NCBI RefSeq assembly: GCF_001667315.1
Contig: NZ_LZHT01000009.1
Coordinates: 170,023 to 234,022, forward strand
Origin: Mycobacterium sp. 852002-10029_SCH5224772
GTDB lineage: Bacteria; Actinomycetota; Actinomycetes; Mycobacteriales; Mycobacteriaceae
DNA: 64,000 nt
Direction: 5' to 3'
Below the pieces are notes generated by a model that saw only the letters and a list, made by a program, of their open reading frames with translations, did no database searches and was not told the DNA's origin. Position 1 is the stretch's first letter. Each line of letters begins with the position of its first letter. Positions 7,834 to 16,057 of the stretch are shown here, in pieces. A program made the translations under genes and the position numbers.

Positions 7834-8828
7834 TGGACGGCGACGAGTCGGCCGACCTGGCCGCCAGACTCGCCGGGCTGCTCACGGCGGCCCTCGGCGC
7901 CGGCACGGCGGTCGAGAACCTGCGCGCGCTGACCGGCGGCGCCAGCAGAACCACCTGGGCGTTCGAGGCCGTCACCGGCGGGCAACGCCGCGCGCTGATC
8001 CTGCGCACCGGGCCGCCCGACGAGGTGCATGCCGGCATGGAACTCGAGGCCCGGTCACAGGCCGCCGCCGCGGCCGCCGGCGCGCCGGTCCCCCACGTTC
8101 TGATCGCCGACGATTCGCCTGCCACACTGGGCAATCCGTTTCTGATCTGCGAAGAGATCAAGGGCGAGACCATCGTGCGGCGCATCCAGCGCCAGCTCGA
8201 CGGCGCCGACGGAAACGCGAGCCGCGCCCAATTGCTAGAGCAGTGCGCGCGGGCGATAGCCGCCATCCACCGCGCCGACCCCCACGACCCCGGGCTTACC
8301 CGCGAGGACCAACTCGACGAATGGCGCCAGCGACTCGACGACATGGGTGACACCACCGCCACCTTCGAATGGGGCTTTCGGTGGCTGGCCGCAAACCGTC
8401 CCGAACCGTCGCCGGCGGTGTTGGTGCACGGCGACTTTCGGATGGGCAATCTCATCATCGACGGATCGAGCCTGGCCGCGGTGCTGGACTGGGAACTCGT
8501 GCACGTCGGCCAGGCGTACGAAGACCTGGCGTGGTTCTGCATCCGGGCCTGGCGATTCGGGGCGCCGGCCAGCCTCGGCGCCGGCGGCCTCGGCAGCATC
8601 GAGAGCTTTCTGCGGGCCTACGAGCAGGCCAGCGCGACTACCGTCGACCGCGTGGCGTTCCACTGGTGGCTGGTGCTGGCCACGCTGCGCTGGGGCGTCA
8701 TCTGCCGCTTCCAGGCGGAACGGCATCTGAGCGGTCAGAATCGCTCGGTCGAGCTGGCCACCATCGGGCGCCGCGTCTGCGAGACCGAGTGGGACCTGCT
8801 CAACCTGCTCGAGGAGTCGGCCCCGTGA
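7833..8828 (+). CDS. APH-fold phosphotransferase, LvaA-like (4-hydroxyacyl-CoA kinase candidate)
   Basis: The 331-residue aminoglycoside-phosphotransferase-fold kinase has the catalytic loop HGDFRMGN with H199-G200-D201 and the metal motif DWE at D219. The N-lobe begins with LTGGASRTTWAFE. ATG 7833 overlaps the dehydrogenase stop (TGATG), and a GTG one codon earlier is also possible. Stand-alone kinases beside acyl-CoA dehydrogenases correspond to the kinase half of mammalian ACAD10/ACAD11 and to bacterial LvaA, which act on hydroxyacyl-CoAs and not on aminoglycosides. Drug resistance is therefore an unlikely role. Its last bases overlap the DUF6285 gene (GTGA), which supports a two-subunit enzyme. 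Confidence 0.8.
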   Translation: MDGDESADLAARLAGLLTAALGAGTAVENLRALTGGASRTTWAFEAVTGGQRRALILRTGPPDEVHAGMELEARSQAAAAAAGAPVPHVLIADDSPATLGNPFLICEEIKGETIVRRIQRQLDGADGNASRAQLLEQCARAIAAIHRADPHDPGLTREDQLDEWRQRLDDMGDTTATFEWGFRWLAANRPEPSPAVLVHGDFRMGNLIIDGSSLAAVLDWELVHVGQAYEDLAWFCIRAWRFGAPASLGAGGLGSIESFLRAYEQASATTVDRVAFHWWLVLATLRWGVICRFQAERHLSGQNRSVELATIGRRVCETEWDLLNLLEESAP

Positions 8829-9163
8829 TCGGCGCGTACGGCCGCCCCCTGGCAGCCGAACTGGTGGCCGCCGTGGCCGAATTTCTCGAAACCGACGTGC
8901 GGGCCGCGACGGACGGGCAGGTCAACTTTCACGCCCGGGTGGCCGCCAACGCGTTGCGCATCGTCGAGCGCGAACTGCTCGACGAAAGCGAGGCCGAATC
9001 CCGCGCGGCGCTGGCCGGCCTGGGCGTCGCCGACGAGGAACAGCTGGCCGCCGCGATCCGCGCCGGCGAGCTGGACGGGCGGGCGGCCGAGGTCACCGCC
9101 TGCCTGCGGACCCTGGTACGGCGCCGGCTGGCCGTCGCCCACCCCGGATACGACAGCGAATAG
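8825..9163 (+). CDS. DUF6285 small protein, LvaB-like partner of the kinase
   Basis: The 112-residue acidic, probably helical protein starts at GTG 8825. Conserved-looking pieces are RPLAAELVAAVAEFLE near the start and HARVAANALRIVERE near residues 38-52. I recognise it as the small DUF6285 type that accompanies APH-fold kinases. In the levulinate pathway the comparable small protein LvaB is needed for activity of the kinase LvaA. The size, the order and the 4-base overlap with the kinase gene all fit that role. The family assignment is from memory and needs a profile search. Confidence 0.65.
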   Translation: MIGAYGRPLAAELVAAVAEFLETDVRAATDGQVNFHARVAANALRIVERELLDESEAESRAALAGLGVADEEQLAAAIRAGELDGRAAEVTACLRTLVRRRLAVAHPGYDSE

Positions 9164-9174
9164 GAGCCGATGCC

Positions 9175-9588
9175 ATGCCCGCTTCCCGCGCAGAGACGGT
9201 CGTCGACGCGGCCAACCGCCTGTTCACGGCGATCGAACACAGCGATGTCGCGGCGGTCGACGCGATGTGGAGCGACGACATCGCGGTGTGGCGCGTCGGC
9301 TCGCGCCGCGGCCCCTACACAACGGACGACAAGGCCCGCGCGATGCGGGTCATCGAGTGGTTCATCGGCGCGACCACCCAGCGTCGCTATGAAATTCTGG
9401 ACCGACAGCTCTTCGATGACGGGTCGGCTCAGGGCTTCGTCCAGCAGCACGTCTTGCACGCCACCGGGCATGCCGGGCAATCGATCTCGCTGCGGGTCTG
9501 CATCGTGATCAGGGTGGGCACCGACGGCCGGATCGAGCGTATCGAGGAATATTTCGATCCCGCAGGGATCGCGCCGTTGCTGGATTGA
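9175..9588 (+). CDS. SnoaL-like (NTF2 fold) protein
   Basis: The 137-residue protein has the alpha+beta-barrel pattern of SnoaL/NTF2-like proteins: an N-terminal helix (AANRLFTAIEHSDVAAVDAMW), then alternating strands ending in IVIRVGTDGRIERIEEYFDP, a common family ending. Members include isomerases, hydratases and non-catalytic binding proteins, so no reaction can be assigned. It begins 11 bases after the DUF6285 gene and is probably the last gene of the operon. Confidence 0.7.
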   Translation: MPASRAETVVDAANRLFTAIEHSDVAAVDAMWSDDIAVWRVGSRRGPYTTDDKARAMRVIEWFIGATTQRRYEILDRQLFDDGSAQGFVQQHVLHATGHAGQSISLRVCIVIRVGTDGRIERIEEYFDPAGIAPLLD

Positions 9589-9620
9589 GGCTAGATTCGC
9601 CACGACACATGGGGGTGACG

Positions 9621-10157
9621 ATGACGACATTGGAGACACTGCTTCACGATCCCGACATGGCCGGCGTGTGGAACCTGGTGCCGGATCGCTCGGCCATCAC
9701 GTTCAAGGTCCGCAACATGTGGGGGCTGGTGAACGTCAAAGGCCGCTTCACCGACTTCACCGGCGATGGCCAACTGACCGGCAAGGGAGCGGTTTTCGGG
9801 CGCGTCGACATCCGGGCCGCCTCGCTGGACACCGGGATCGGCCGTCGCGACAAACACCTGCGGTCGGCGGACTTCTTCGACGTCGAGCGCTTCGGCGAGA
9901 TCAGCGTGGTCGTCACCGCGGTGCATCCGACGACGGGCAGGGCCGCCGACGTCCGGGCCAACTTCACCGTCAAGGGCATCACCGCGGAGCTGCCGCTGCC
10001 CGTCACGATCTCCGAGCTCGACGACGGCTCGATCCGGATCGCCGGCGAAACCACGCTCGATCGAGCCCGTTTCGACCTGGGTTGGAACCAGCTCGGCATG
10101 ATCAGCTCGACGGCGACCGCGGCGGCGGAAGCCATCTTCGTGCGGGAATCGCAATGA
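9621..10157 (+). CDS. YceI family protein
   Basis: The 178-residue protein starts with the typical YceI pattern GVWNLVPDRSAITFKVRNMW. It contains VKGRFTDFTGDGQL, DTGIGRRDKHLRSADFFDVERF and the late FTVKGITAELPLPV. The family has a lipocalin-like barrel that binds isoprenoid or other apolar ligands; no signal peptide is visible here, so it is probably cytoplasmic. ATG 9621 is preferred because GGGGGTG lies just before it; ATG 9609 in the same frame is an alternative. TAGATT at 9593-9598 could be a -10 box, which would make this a separate transcription unit. Confidence 0.8.
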   Translation: MTTLETLLHDPDMAGVWNLVPDRSAITFKVRNMWGLVNVKGRFTDFTGDGQLTGKGAVFGRVDIRAASLDTGIGRRDKHLRSADFFDVERFGEISVVVTAVHPTTGRAADVRANFTVKGITAELPLPVTISELDDGSIRIAGETTLDRARFDLGWNQLGMISSTATAAAEAIFVRESQ

Positions 10158-10196
10158 GATTCTGCGGGCGCCCCGATAAACCCACGGCGACCCCAG

Positions 10197-10209
10197 TAGC
10201 ATCTGCACC
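10197..10209 (+). promoter_or_regulatory. Leaderless promoter of the receiver-domain gene
   Basis: TAGCAT at 10197-10202 fits the -10 pattern TANNNT and is followed by 7 bases and then GTG 10210. That places transcription start at or next to the start codon. There is no Shine-Dalgarno sequence. Confidence 0.45.
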
Positions 10210-10623
10210 GTGTCCGACTCGATCCCCCAGTCCAGCGTTGCCCTGCGGATCCTCGTCTACAGCAACAACGCCCACACCCGCGAACGGGTGATGCGGGCGC
10301 TGGGCAAGCAGCTGCACCCCGATCTGCCCGAGCTGAGCTACGTCGAGGTGGCGACCGGCCCGATGGTGGTGCGGACGATGGACGAGGGCGGCATCGACTT
10401 GGCCATCCTGGACGGCGAGGCCACCCCGACGGGCGGCATGGGAATCGCGAAACAGCTCAAAGACGAACTCGAGACCTGCCCGCCGCTGGTGGTGCTCACC
10501 GGGCGGCCCGACGATGCGTGGCTGGCGTCCTGGTCGCGCGCCGAGGGCGCGGTGCCGCATCCCATCGACCCCATCCTGCTGGGGCGCACGGTCCTCAATT
10601 TGCTGCGAACTCCGGTTCGCTGA
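10210..10623 (+). CDS. Atypical response-regulator receiver protein (Rv3143 type)
   Basis: This 137-residue protein is a lone receiver domain without an output domain. The phospho-acceptor region LAILDGEATPTGGMG and the VVLTGRPDD strand are present. The N-terminal acidic pair that binds magnesium is missing (ILVYSNN), and the conserved lysine before proline is replaced (VPHPIDP). It may therefore not be phosphorylated in the usual way. It matches M. tuberculosis Rv3143, which also lies directly upstream of nuoA. A role in respiration or control of the nuo genes is suggested only by position. Confidence 0.85.
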   Translation: MSDSIPQSSVALRILVYSNNAHTRERVMRALGKQLHPDLPELSYVEVATGPMVVRTMDEGGIDLAILDGEATPTGGMGIAKQLKDELETCPPLVVLTGRPDDAWLASWSRAEGAVPHPIDPILLGRTVLNLLRTPVR

Positions 10624-10931
10624 CCCACGCGAAGCCGCGTCCTCGCCGCGGCTATTGCCTCCCGACCACCGCCTCCGGCGGTCCTGACGACGTCGGTGTC
10701 CACCCGCGCCGTTGACCCCCCGCGCGCGTCCCGCACGCGTCACCTCGTGAGTTCGCGCAGCACAGCACCCGTGCGGCCGCCCAATACTGCAAAACGCCCA
10801 CCCCGGGCAAGCGCACCGCACGCCGCGACGCTATGTTGAAGATCACTGTGACGGGCTTGCGGCCCAGTTCGTCACAACAGCCCGGTTACCGCCTGGCCGC
10901 TGCGGGCGGCTCGTACGGATCATGGAGCGAA
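10624..10931 (+). promoter_or_regulatory. Intergenic region with the nuo operon promoter and leader
   Basis: The 308 bases hold no convincing gene. TATGTT at 10832-10837 fits a -10 box. Just downstream an inverted repeat, TGTGACG at 10847-10853 and CGTCACA at 10870-10876, has perfect 7-base arms with a 16-base spacer. It would sit at the start of the transcript and could be an operator or an RNA hairpin. The half-sites recall a CRP site, but the spacing is far too wide. Confidence 0.45.
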
Positions 10932-11309
10932 TTGAACGTCTACATACCCATCCTGGTGCTCGGCGCGATCGCCGCCGCCTTTGCCGTGGGCTCGGTGGCG
11001 ATCGCCAGCCTGGCCGGCCCGTCACGTTTCAACAAGTCGAAGATGGCGGCCTACGAGTGCGGAATCGAACCCACCGAGACACCGGTGAGCGGCCCGCACG
11101 CCACGGCAGGACAGCGGTTTCCGGTGAAGTACTACCTGACCGCAATGCTTTTTATCGTCTTCGACATCGAAATCGTGTTCCTGTATCCGTGGGCGGTCAG
11201 CTATGACGCGCTGGGCACGTTCGCTCTGGTCGAAATGGTGGTGTTCGTGCTCACGGTTTTCGTGGCCTACGCCTATGTGTGGCGCCGCGGCGGCCTGACG
11301 TGGGATTGA
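10932..11309 (+). CDS. nuoA: NADH-quinone oxidoreductase subunit A
   Basis: The 125-residue membrane subunit has three transmembrane helices: VYIPILVLGAIAAAFAVGSV at the start, KYYLTAMLFIVFDIEIVFLYP in the middle and FALVEMVVFVLTVFVAYAYVW at the end. It also has the quinone-site loop YECGIEP. The start is TTG 10932 (LNVYIP), with GGAG 4 bases upstream, matching the usual NuoA N-terminus. A longer frame from ATG 10833 would add unrelated residues and cover the promoter. NuoA lies next to NuoH and NuoJ at the junction of the membrane and peripheral arms. It is the first of 14 genes on one strand. Confidence 0.93.
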   Translation: MNVYIPILVLGAIAAAFAVGSVAIASLAGPSRFNKSKMAAYECGIEPTETPVSGPHATAGQRFPVKYYLTAMLFIVFDIEIVFLYPWAVSYDALGTFALVEMVVFVLTVFVAYAYVWRRGGLTWD

Positions 11310-11317
11310 GGTAAGAC

Positions 11318-11872
11318 GTGGGTCTTGAGGAACAGCTCCCCGGCGGGATTCTGCTGTCCACGGTCGAGAAGGTGGCGGGCTACGTCCGCAAGAACTCGCT
11401 GTGGCCCGCGACGTTCGGGTTGGCCTGCTGCGCCATCGAGATGATGGCAACCGCCGGGCCAAGATTCGACATCGCGCGGTTCGGCATGGAGCGCTTCTCG
11501 GCCACCCCCCGGCAGGCCGATCTGATGATCGTCGCCGGGCGGGTCAGCCAGAAGATGGCGCCGGTGCTGCGGCAGATCTACGACCAGATGGCCGAGCCGA
11601 AATGGGTGTTGGCCATGGGCGTGTGCGCGTCGTCGGGCGGAATGTTCAACAACTACGCGATCGTTCAGGGTGTGGATCACGTGGTTCCGGTGGACATCTA
11701 TCTGCCCGGATGCCCGCCGCGGCCGGAGATGCTGCTGCACGCAATCCTGAAGCTGCACGAGAAGATTCAGGAGATGCCGCTGGGCGTCAACCGGGAAGAA
11801 GCCATCGCCGAAACCGAACAGGCGGCGCTGTCGGCCCGGCCCACGATCGAGATGCGCGGACTGCTGCGATGA
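11318..11872 (+). CDS. nuoB: NADH-quinone oxidoreductase subunit B (cluster N2)
   Basis: This 184-residue subunit carries the terminal [4Fe-4S] cluster N2 that passes electrons to menaquinone. Its ligands are visible as the tandem cysteines in [10 protein letters not shown], the cysteine in [13 protein letters not shown] and that in [13 protein letters not shown] 11318 follows GAGGTAAGAC and nuoA by 8 bases. The length equals the 184 residues recalled for M. tuberculosis NuoB. Its stop overlaps the nuoC start by ATGA. Confidence 0.97.
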   Translation: MGLEEQLPGGILLSTVEKVAGYVRKNSLWPATFGLACCAIEMMATAGPRFDIARFGMERFSATPRQADLMIVAGRVSQKMAPVLRQIYDQMAEPKWVLAMGVCASSGGMFNNYAIVQGVDHVVPVDIYLPGCPPRPEMLLHAILKLHEKIQEMPLGVNREEAIAETEQAALSARPTIEMRGLLR

Positions 11873-12576
11873 GCTCGCCAGACCAGGACCCCAAACAAGC
11901 AATCGGCCGCGCCGACGACGAAGTCATCGACGTGCGCCGCGGCATGTTCGGCGTCGAGGGCTCGGGCGACACGTCCGGTTACGGGCGGCTGGTGCGCGAA
12001 GTGGTGCTTCCGGGCAGTAGCCCGCGGCCCTACGGCGGGTATTTCGACGAGTTGGTCGACGGCCTGGCCGAGGCCCTGAAAAAGGGCGGCGTCGATTTCA
12101 TGGACGCGGTAGAAAAAGTGGTCGTGGACCGCGACGAGCTCACCCTGTATGTCCGCCGTGAGGCGCTGCCGCAGGTCGCCCAGCGTCTGCGCGACGAACC
12201 ACCACTGCGCTTCGAAATGTGCCTGGGTGTCAGCGGGGTGCACTACCCGAACGAGGCGGGTCGCGAATTGCACGCGGTTTATCCGTTGCAGTCGATCACG
12301 CACAACCGCCGCGTTCGGCTGGAAGTGGCTGCGCCCGACGGTGATCCGCACATCCCGTCGCTGTTTGGCATCTATCCGACCACCGACTGGCACGAGCGTG
12401 AGACCTACGACTTCTTCGGCATCATCTTCGACGGGCACCCCTCGCTGACCCGCATCGAAATGCCCGACGACTGGCACGGACATCCGCAGCGCAAGGATTA
12501 CCCCCTCGGCGGGATCCCCGTCGAATACAAAGGCGCACAAATACCCCCGCCCGACGAGCGGAGAGCGTACAACTGA
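11869..12576 (+). CDS. nuoC: NADH-quinone oxidoreductase subunit C
   Basis: The 235-residue subunit has the 30-kDa-subunit signature [21 protein letters not shown] near residues 174-194 and the ending [14 protein letters not shown]. The N-terminal 60 residues are an actinobacterial extension. It has no cofactor and packs against NuoD in the quinone-reducing part of the peripheral arm. In this organism C and D are separate genes, unlike the fused NuoCD of enteric bacteria. The stop and the nuoD start share one base (TGATG). Confidence 0.97.
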   Translation: MSSPDQDPKQAIGRADDEVIDVRRGMFGVEGSGDTSGYGRLVREVVLPGSSPRPYGGYFDELVDGLAEALKKGGVDFMDAVEKVVVDRDELTLYVRREALPQVAQRLRDEPPLRFEMCLGVSGVHYPNEAGRELHAVYPLQSITHNRRVRLEVAAPDGDPHIPSLFGIYPTTDWHERETYDFFGIIFDGHPSLTRIEMPDDWHGHPQRKDYPLGGIPVEYKGAQIPPPDERRAYN

Positions 12577-13901
12577 TGAGCACCACCACCGAATCGACGC
12601 ACGACGGCGCCGGCGAGACACTCGTGGTCGCCGGCGGCCAGGACTGGGACAAGGTCGTCGAAGCCGCCCGCAGTGCCGATCCCGGCGAGCGCATCGTCGT
12701 CAACATGGGGCCCCAGCACCCGTCCACGCACGGCGTGCTGCGGCTGATCCTGGAGATCGAGGGCGAGACGGTCACCGACGCCCGCTGCGGAATCGGGTAT
12801 CTGCACACCGGCATCGAAAAGAACCTCGAATACCGTTACTGGACCCAAGGCGTCACGTTTGTGACCCGGATGGATTACCTCGCACCGTTTTTCAACGAGA
12901 CCGCCTACTGCCTGGGTGTGGAGAAGCTGCTCGGTATCACCGATCAGATTCCGGAACGGGTCGACGTCATCCGGGTGATGATGATGGAGCTCAACCGGAT
13001 CTCGTCGCATCTGGTCGCCCTGGCCACCGGCGGCATGGAGCTGGGCGCCATGACGCCGATGTTCGTCGGTTTCCGGGGCCGCGAGATCGTCCTGAACCTG
13101 TTCGAATTGATCAGCGGTTTGCGGATGAACAGCAACTACATCCGGCCCGGCGGCGTGGCGCAGGACTTACCGCCCAACGCGGAGACCGAGGTCGCGGCGG
13201 CCCTGGACCCGCTGCGCGAAGTCCTGCGCGAAATGAGCGGTCTGCTCGACGAGAACGCCATCTGGAAGGCCCGCACCCAAAACGTCGGCTACCTGGATCT
13301 GACCGGGTGCATGGCGCTGGGCATCACCGGGCCGATACTGCGCGCCACCGGCTTGCCCCACGATCTGCGCAAGAGCGAACCGTACTGCGGATACGAAAAC
13401 TACGAATTCGACGTAATCACCGAAGACACGTGTGATGCTTACGGGCGCTACATGATTCGCATCAACGAGATGTGGGAGTCGATCAAGATCGTCGAGCAGT
13501 GTCTGGACAAGCTCAAGCCGGGCCCGATCATGGTTGAGGACGGCAAGATCGCCTGGCCCGCCGACTTGAAGGTGGGCCCCGACGGCCTCGGCAACTCGCC
13601 GGAGCACATCGCCAAGATCATGGGCGGCTCGATGGAGGCCCTGATCCACCACTTCAAACTGGTCACCGAGGGCATCAGGGTTCCGCCCGGCCAGGTGTAC
13701 ACGGCCGTCGAGTCGCCGCGCGGGGAACTGGGCGTGCACATGGTCAGCGACGGCGGCACCCGGCCCTACCGGGTGCATTTCCGAGACCCCTCATTCACCA
13801 ACCTGCAGTCGGTCGCCGCGATGTGCGAAGGCGGGATGGTCGCCGACCTGATCACCTCGGTCGCCAGCATCGACCCCGTCATGGGCGGGGTGGACCGGTG
13901 A
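12576..13901 (+). CDS. nuoD: NADH-quinone oxidoreductase subunit D
   Basis: The 441-residue 49-kDa-type subunit shows [16 protein letters not shown] near residues 43-58, with the histidine and neighbours lining the quinone cavity. It also has [19 protein letters not shown] and the C-terminal [14 protein letters not shown]. It is related to the large subunit of NiFe hydrogenases but lacks their metal cysteines. With NuoB it forms the menaquinone-reduction site. It overlaps nuoE by GTGA. Confidence 0.97.
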   Translation: MSTTTESTHDGAGETLVVAGGQDWDKVVEAARSADPGERIVVNMGPQHPSTHGVLRLILEIEGETVTDARCGIGYLHTGIEKNLEYRYWTQGVTFVTRMDYLAPFFNETAYCLGVEKLLGITDQIPERVDVIRVMMMELNRISSHLVALATGGMELGAMTPMFVGFRGREIVLNLFELISGLRMNSNYIRPGGVAQDLPPNAETEVAAALDPLREVLREMSGLLDENAIWKARTQNVGYLDLTGCMALGITGPILRATGLPHDLRKSEPYCGYENYEFDVITEDTCDAYGRYMIRINEMWESIKIVEQCLDKLKPGPIMVEDGKIAWPADLKVGPDGLGNSPEHIAKIMGGSMEALIHHFKLVTEGIRVPPGQVYTAVESPRGELGVHMVSDGGTRPYRVHFRDPSFTNLQSVAAMCEGGMVADLITSVASIDPVMGGVDR

Positions 13902-14656
13902 CGGGCCCGCAGGGACAGCCGGTATTCCTCCGGCTCGGCCCGCCGCCCGATGAGCCCAACGCGTTCGTCGTCGAGGGCGCGCCCACGTCGTATCCGCCCG
14001 AGGTCCAGACCCGACTGGAGGCCGACGCCAGGGAGATCGTGGGGCGCTACCCCGACAAGCGCTCGGCGCTGTTGTCGTTGCTGCACCTGGTGCAAGCGCA
14101 GGATTCCTACCTGACACCGGCGGGCTTGGAGTTCTGCGGTGAGCAGCTGGGGCTCACCGGGGCCGAGGTGTCGGCGGTGGCGAGCTTCTACACGATGTAT
14201 CGCCGCGGCCCCACCGGCGATTACCTGGTTGGCGTCTGCACCAACACGTTGTGTGCCGTCATGGGTGGCGACGCCATCTTCGACGCCCTGCAAGAACACT
14301 TGGACATCGGCAACGACGAGACGACCGCCGACGGATCGGTCACCCTGCAACACATCGAATGCAACGCCGCCTGCGACTACGCACCGGTCGTGATGGTGAA
14401 CTGGGAGTTCTTCGACAACCAGACGCCGGACTCGGCACGCGAACTCGTCGACTCGCTGCGTTCCGGTGAGCCTCGGCCGCCCACCCGCGGTGCCCCCCTG
14501 TGCGCTTTCCGGGAGACGTCGCGCATCCTGGCCGGCATGCCCGACGAGCGCCCCGACCAGGGACAAGGTGGCGCCGGCGCCGCCACGCTGGCCGGTCTGA
14601 AGGTCGCCAAGGAACACGGCATGGAGGCGCCCGGCGCGCCGGAAGGCCAGCAATGA
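13898..14656 (+). CDS. nuoE: NADH-quinone oxidoreductase subunit E
   Basis: The 252-residue subunit has the thioredoxin-like 24-kDa fold with the [2Fe-2S] cluster N1a ligands: CTNTLC near residues 111-116 and CNAAC near 155-159. The C-terminal 60 residues ([12 protein letters not shown] onward) are a long low-complexity tail, as in other mycobacteria. With NuoF and NuoG it forms the NADH-oxidising module. The start is GTG 13898. The stop overlaps nuoF by ATGA. Confidence 0.96.
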   Translation: MTGPQGQPVFLRLGPPPDEPNAFVVEGAPTSYPPEVQTRLEADAREIVGRYPDKRSALLSLLHLVQAQDSYLTPAGLEFCGEQLGLTGAEVSAVASFYTMYRRGPTGDYLVGVCTNTLCAVMGGDAIFDALQEHLDIGNDETTADGSVTLQHIECNAACDYAPVVMVNWEFFDNQTPDSARELVDSLRSGEPRPPTRGAPLCAFRETSRILAGMPDERPDQGQGGAGAATLAGLKVAKEHGMEAPGAPEGQQ

Positions 14657-15993
14657 CAACCACTTCCGAGACGGCGGGCGCCACGCCGCTCACTCCGGTA
14701 CTCAGCCGTTTCTGGGACGACCCGGAGTCCTGGACGCTGGAGACCTACCGCCGACACAGCGGGTACGAAGCGATGAAAAAGGCGCTGGCGATGGAGCCCG
14801 ACGCGGTGATCGGAATGGTGAAGGATTCCGGGCTGCGCGGGCGCGGTGGCGCCGGCTTCTCCACCGGCACCAAGTGGTCGTTCATCCCGCAGGGCGACAC
14901 CGGCGCGGCCGCCAAACCGCACTACCTGGTGGTCAACGCCGACGAGTCGGAACCCGGTACGTGCAAAGACATTCCGCTGATGCTGGCGACACCGCACACG
15001 CTCGTCGAGGGCATCATCATCGCCGCGTACGCGATCCGCGCCCACCTTGCGTTCATCTATGTGCGCGGCGAGGTGCTGCCGGTGCTGCGCCGCCTGCACA
15101 ACGCGGTGGCCGAGGCCTACGCCGCCGGCTACCTGGGCCGCGACATCAACGGCTCCGGCTTCGATCTGGATCTGGTGGTGCACGCCGGCGCCGGCGCCTA
15201 CATCTGCGGCGAGGAAACCGCCCTGCTGGATTCGCTGGAAGGCCGCCGCGGCCAGCCACGGCTGCGCCCGCCGTTCCCCGCGGTGGCCGGGCTGTACGGC
15301 TGCCCCACCGTGATCAACAACGTCGAATCGATCGCCAGCGTGCCGCCGATCGTGCTGCGCGGCCCCGACTGGTTCCGGTCGATGGGTAGCGAGAAGTCGC
15401 CCGGCTTCACGCTGTATTCGCTGTCCGGGCACGTCGCCCGGCCCGGCCAGTACGAGGCCCCGTTGGGAATCACGTTGCGCGAGTTGCTCGAATACGCCGG
15501 CGGGGTGCGGGCCGGGCATCGGCTCAAGTTCTGGACACCGGGTGGATCGTCGACACCGATCCTCACCGAGGAGCACCTCGACGTGCCGCTGGACTACGAG
15601 GGCGTCGGCGGGGCCGGTTCCATGCTGGGTACCAAGGCGCTGCAGATTTTCGACGAGACGACGTGCGTGGTGCGCGCGGCCCGGCGCTGGTCGGAGTTCT
15701 ACAAACACGAGTCGTGTGGCAAATGCACGCCGTGCCGGGAGGGCACTTACTGGCTGGTCCCGATCTACGAGCGGCTGGAAACCGGCCGGGGCACTCAAGA
15801 GGATCTGGACACTCTCCTCGACATCGCCGACGTCCTGTTCGGGAAGTCGTTCTGCGCGTTGGGCGATGGCGCGGCGATGCCGGTGCAGTCGTCGATCCGG
15901 TACTTCCGGGACGAGTACATCGCCCACGTCGAAGGCGGTGGCTGCCCGTTCGATCCCCGTGACTCGATGCTGACCGCGAATGGAAAGGCTTGA
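14653..15993 (+). CDS. nuoF: NADH-quinone oxidoreductase subunit F (NADH and FMN binding)
   Basis: This 446-residue subunit binds NADH through GLRGRGGAGFSTGTKW near residues 62-77 and FMN through GAGAYICGEETALLDSLEG. The cluster N3 cysteines lie in ESCGKCTPCREG, with a fourth in KSFCALGD. It catalyses hydride transfer from NADH to FMN. ATG 14653 overlaps the nuoE stop. Unlike most junctions of the operon it does not overlap the next gene: a 60-base insert with a MIRU-like repeat separates it from nuoG. Confidence 0.97.
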   Translation: MTTTSETAGATPLTPVLSRFWDDPESWTLETYRRHSGYEAMKKALAMEPDAVIGMVKDSGLRGRGGAGFSTGTKWSFIPQGDTGAAAKPHYLVVNADESEPGTCKDIPLMLATPHTLVEGIIIAAYAIRAHLAFIYVRGEVLPVLRRLHNAVAEAYAAGYLGRDINGSGFDLDLVVHAGAGAYICGEETALLDSLEGRRGQPRLRPPFPAVAGLYGCPTVINNVESIASVPPIVLRGPDWFRSMGSEKSPGFTLYSLSGHVARPGQYEAPLGITLRELLEYAGGVRAGHRLKFWTPGGSSTPILTEEHLDVPLDYEGVGGAGSMLGTKALQIFDETTCVVRAARRWSEFYKHESCGKCTPCREGTYWLVPIYERLETGRGTQEDLDTLLDIADVLFGKSFCALGDGAAMPVQSSIRYFRDEYIAHVEGGGCPFDPRDSMLTANGKA

Positions 15994-16000
15994 CGCGCTC

Positions 16001-16057
16001 ATGACCCGCGACGGCGACGATGCAGAGCGAAGCGATGAGGAGGAGCGGCGCTCATGA
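16001..16057 (+). repeat. MIRU-like repeat encoding an 18-residue mini-ORF, copy 2 (nuoF-nuoG junction)
   Basis: ATG 16001 opens a frame for [18 protein letters not shown] that ends at TGA 16055-16057. This stop overlaps the nuoG start codon (ATGA, 16054-16057). The core from GACGATGCA to GAGCGGCGC matches copy 1 at 2579-2632 except for two bases, both silent in the peptide frame (GAA/GAG and AGT/AGC). GAGGAGGAG provides the ribosome binding site of nuoG. The element thus keeps nuoG in the operon by coupling it to a new mini-ORF. Confidence 0.65.

Noticed and set aside
7833..8828. Aminoglycoside resistance gene
   Set aside because: The kinase fold alone does not show drug activity. The overlapping acyl-CoA dehydrogenase and DUF6285 genes point to acyl-CoA metabolism.
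10847..10876. CRP/cAMP receptor site before nuoA
   Set aside because: TGTGA and TCACA are present but 20 bases lie between them, while a CRP site has 6.
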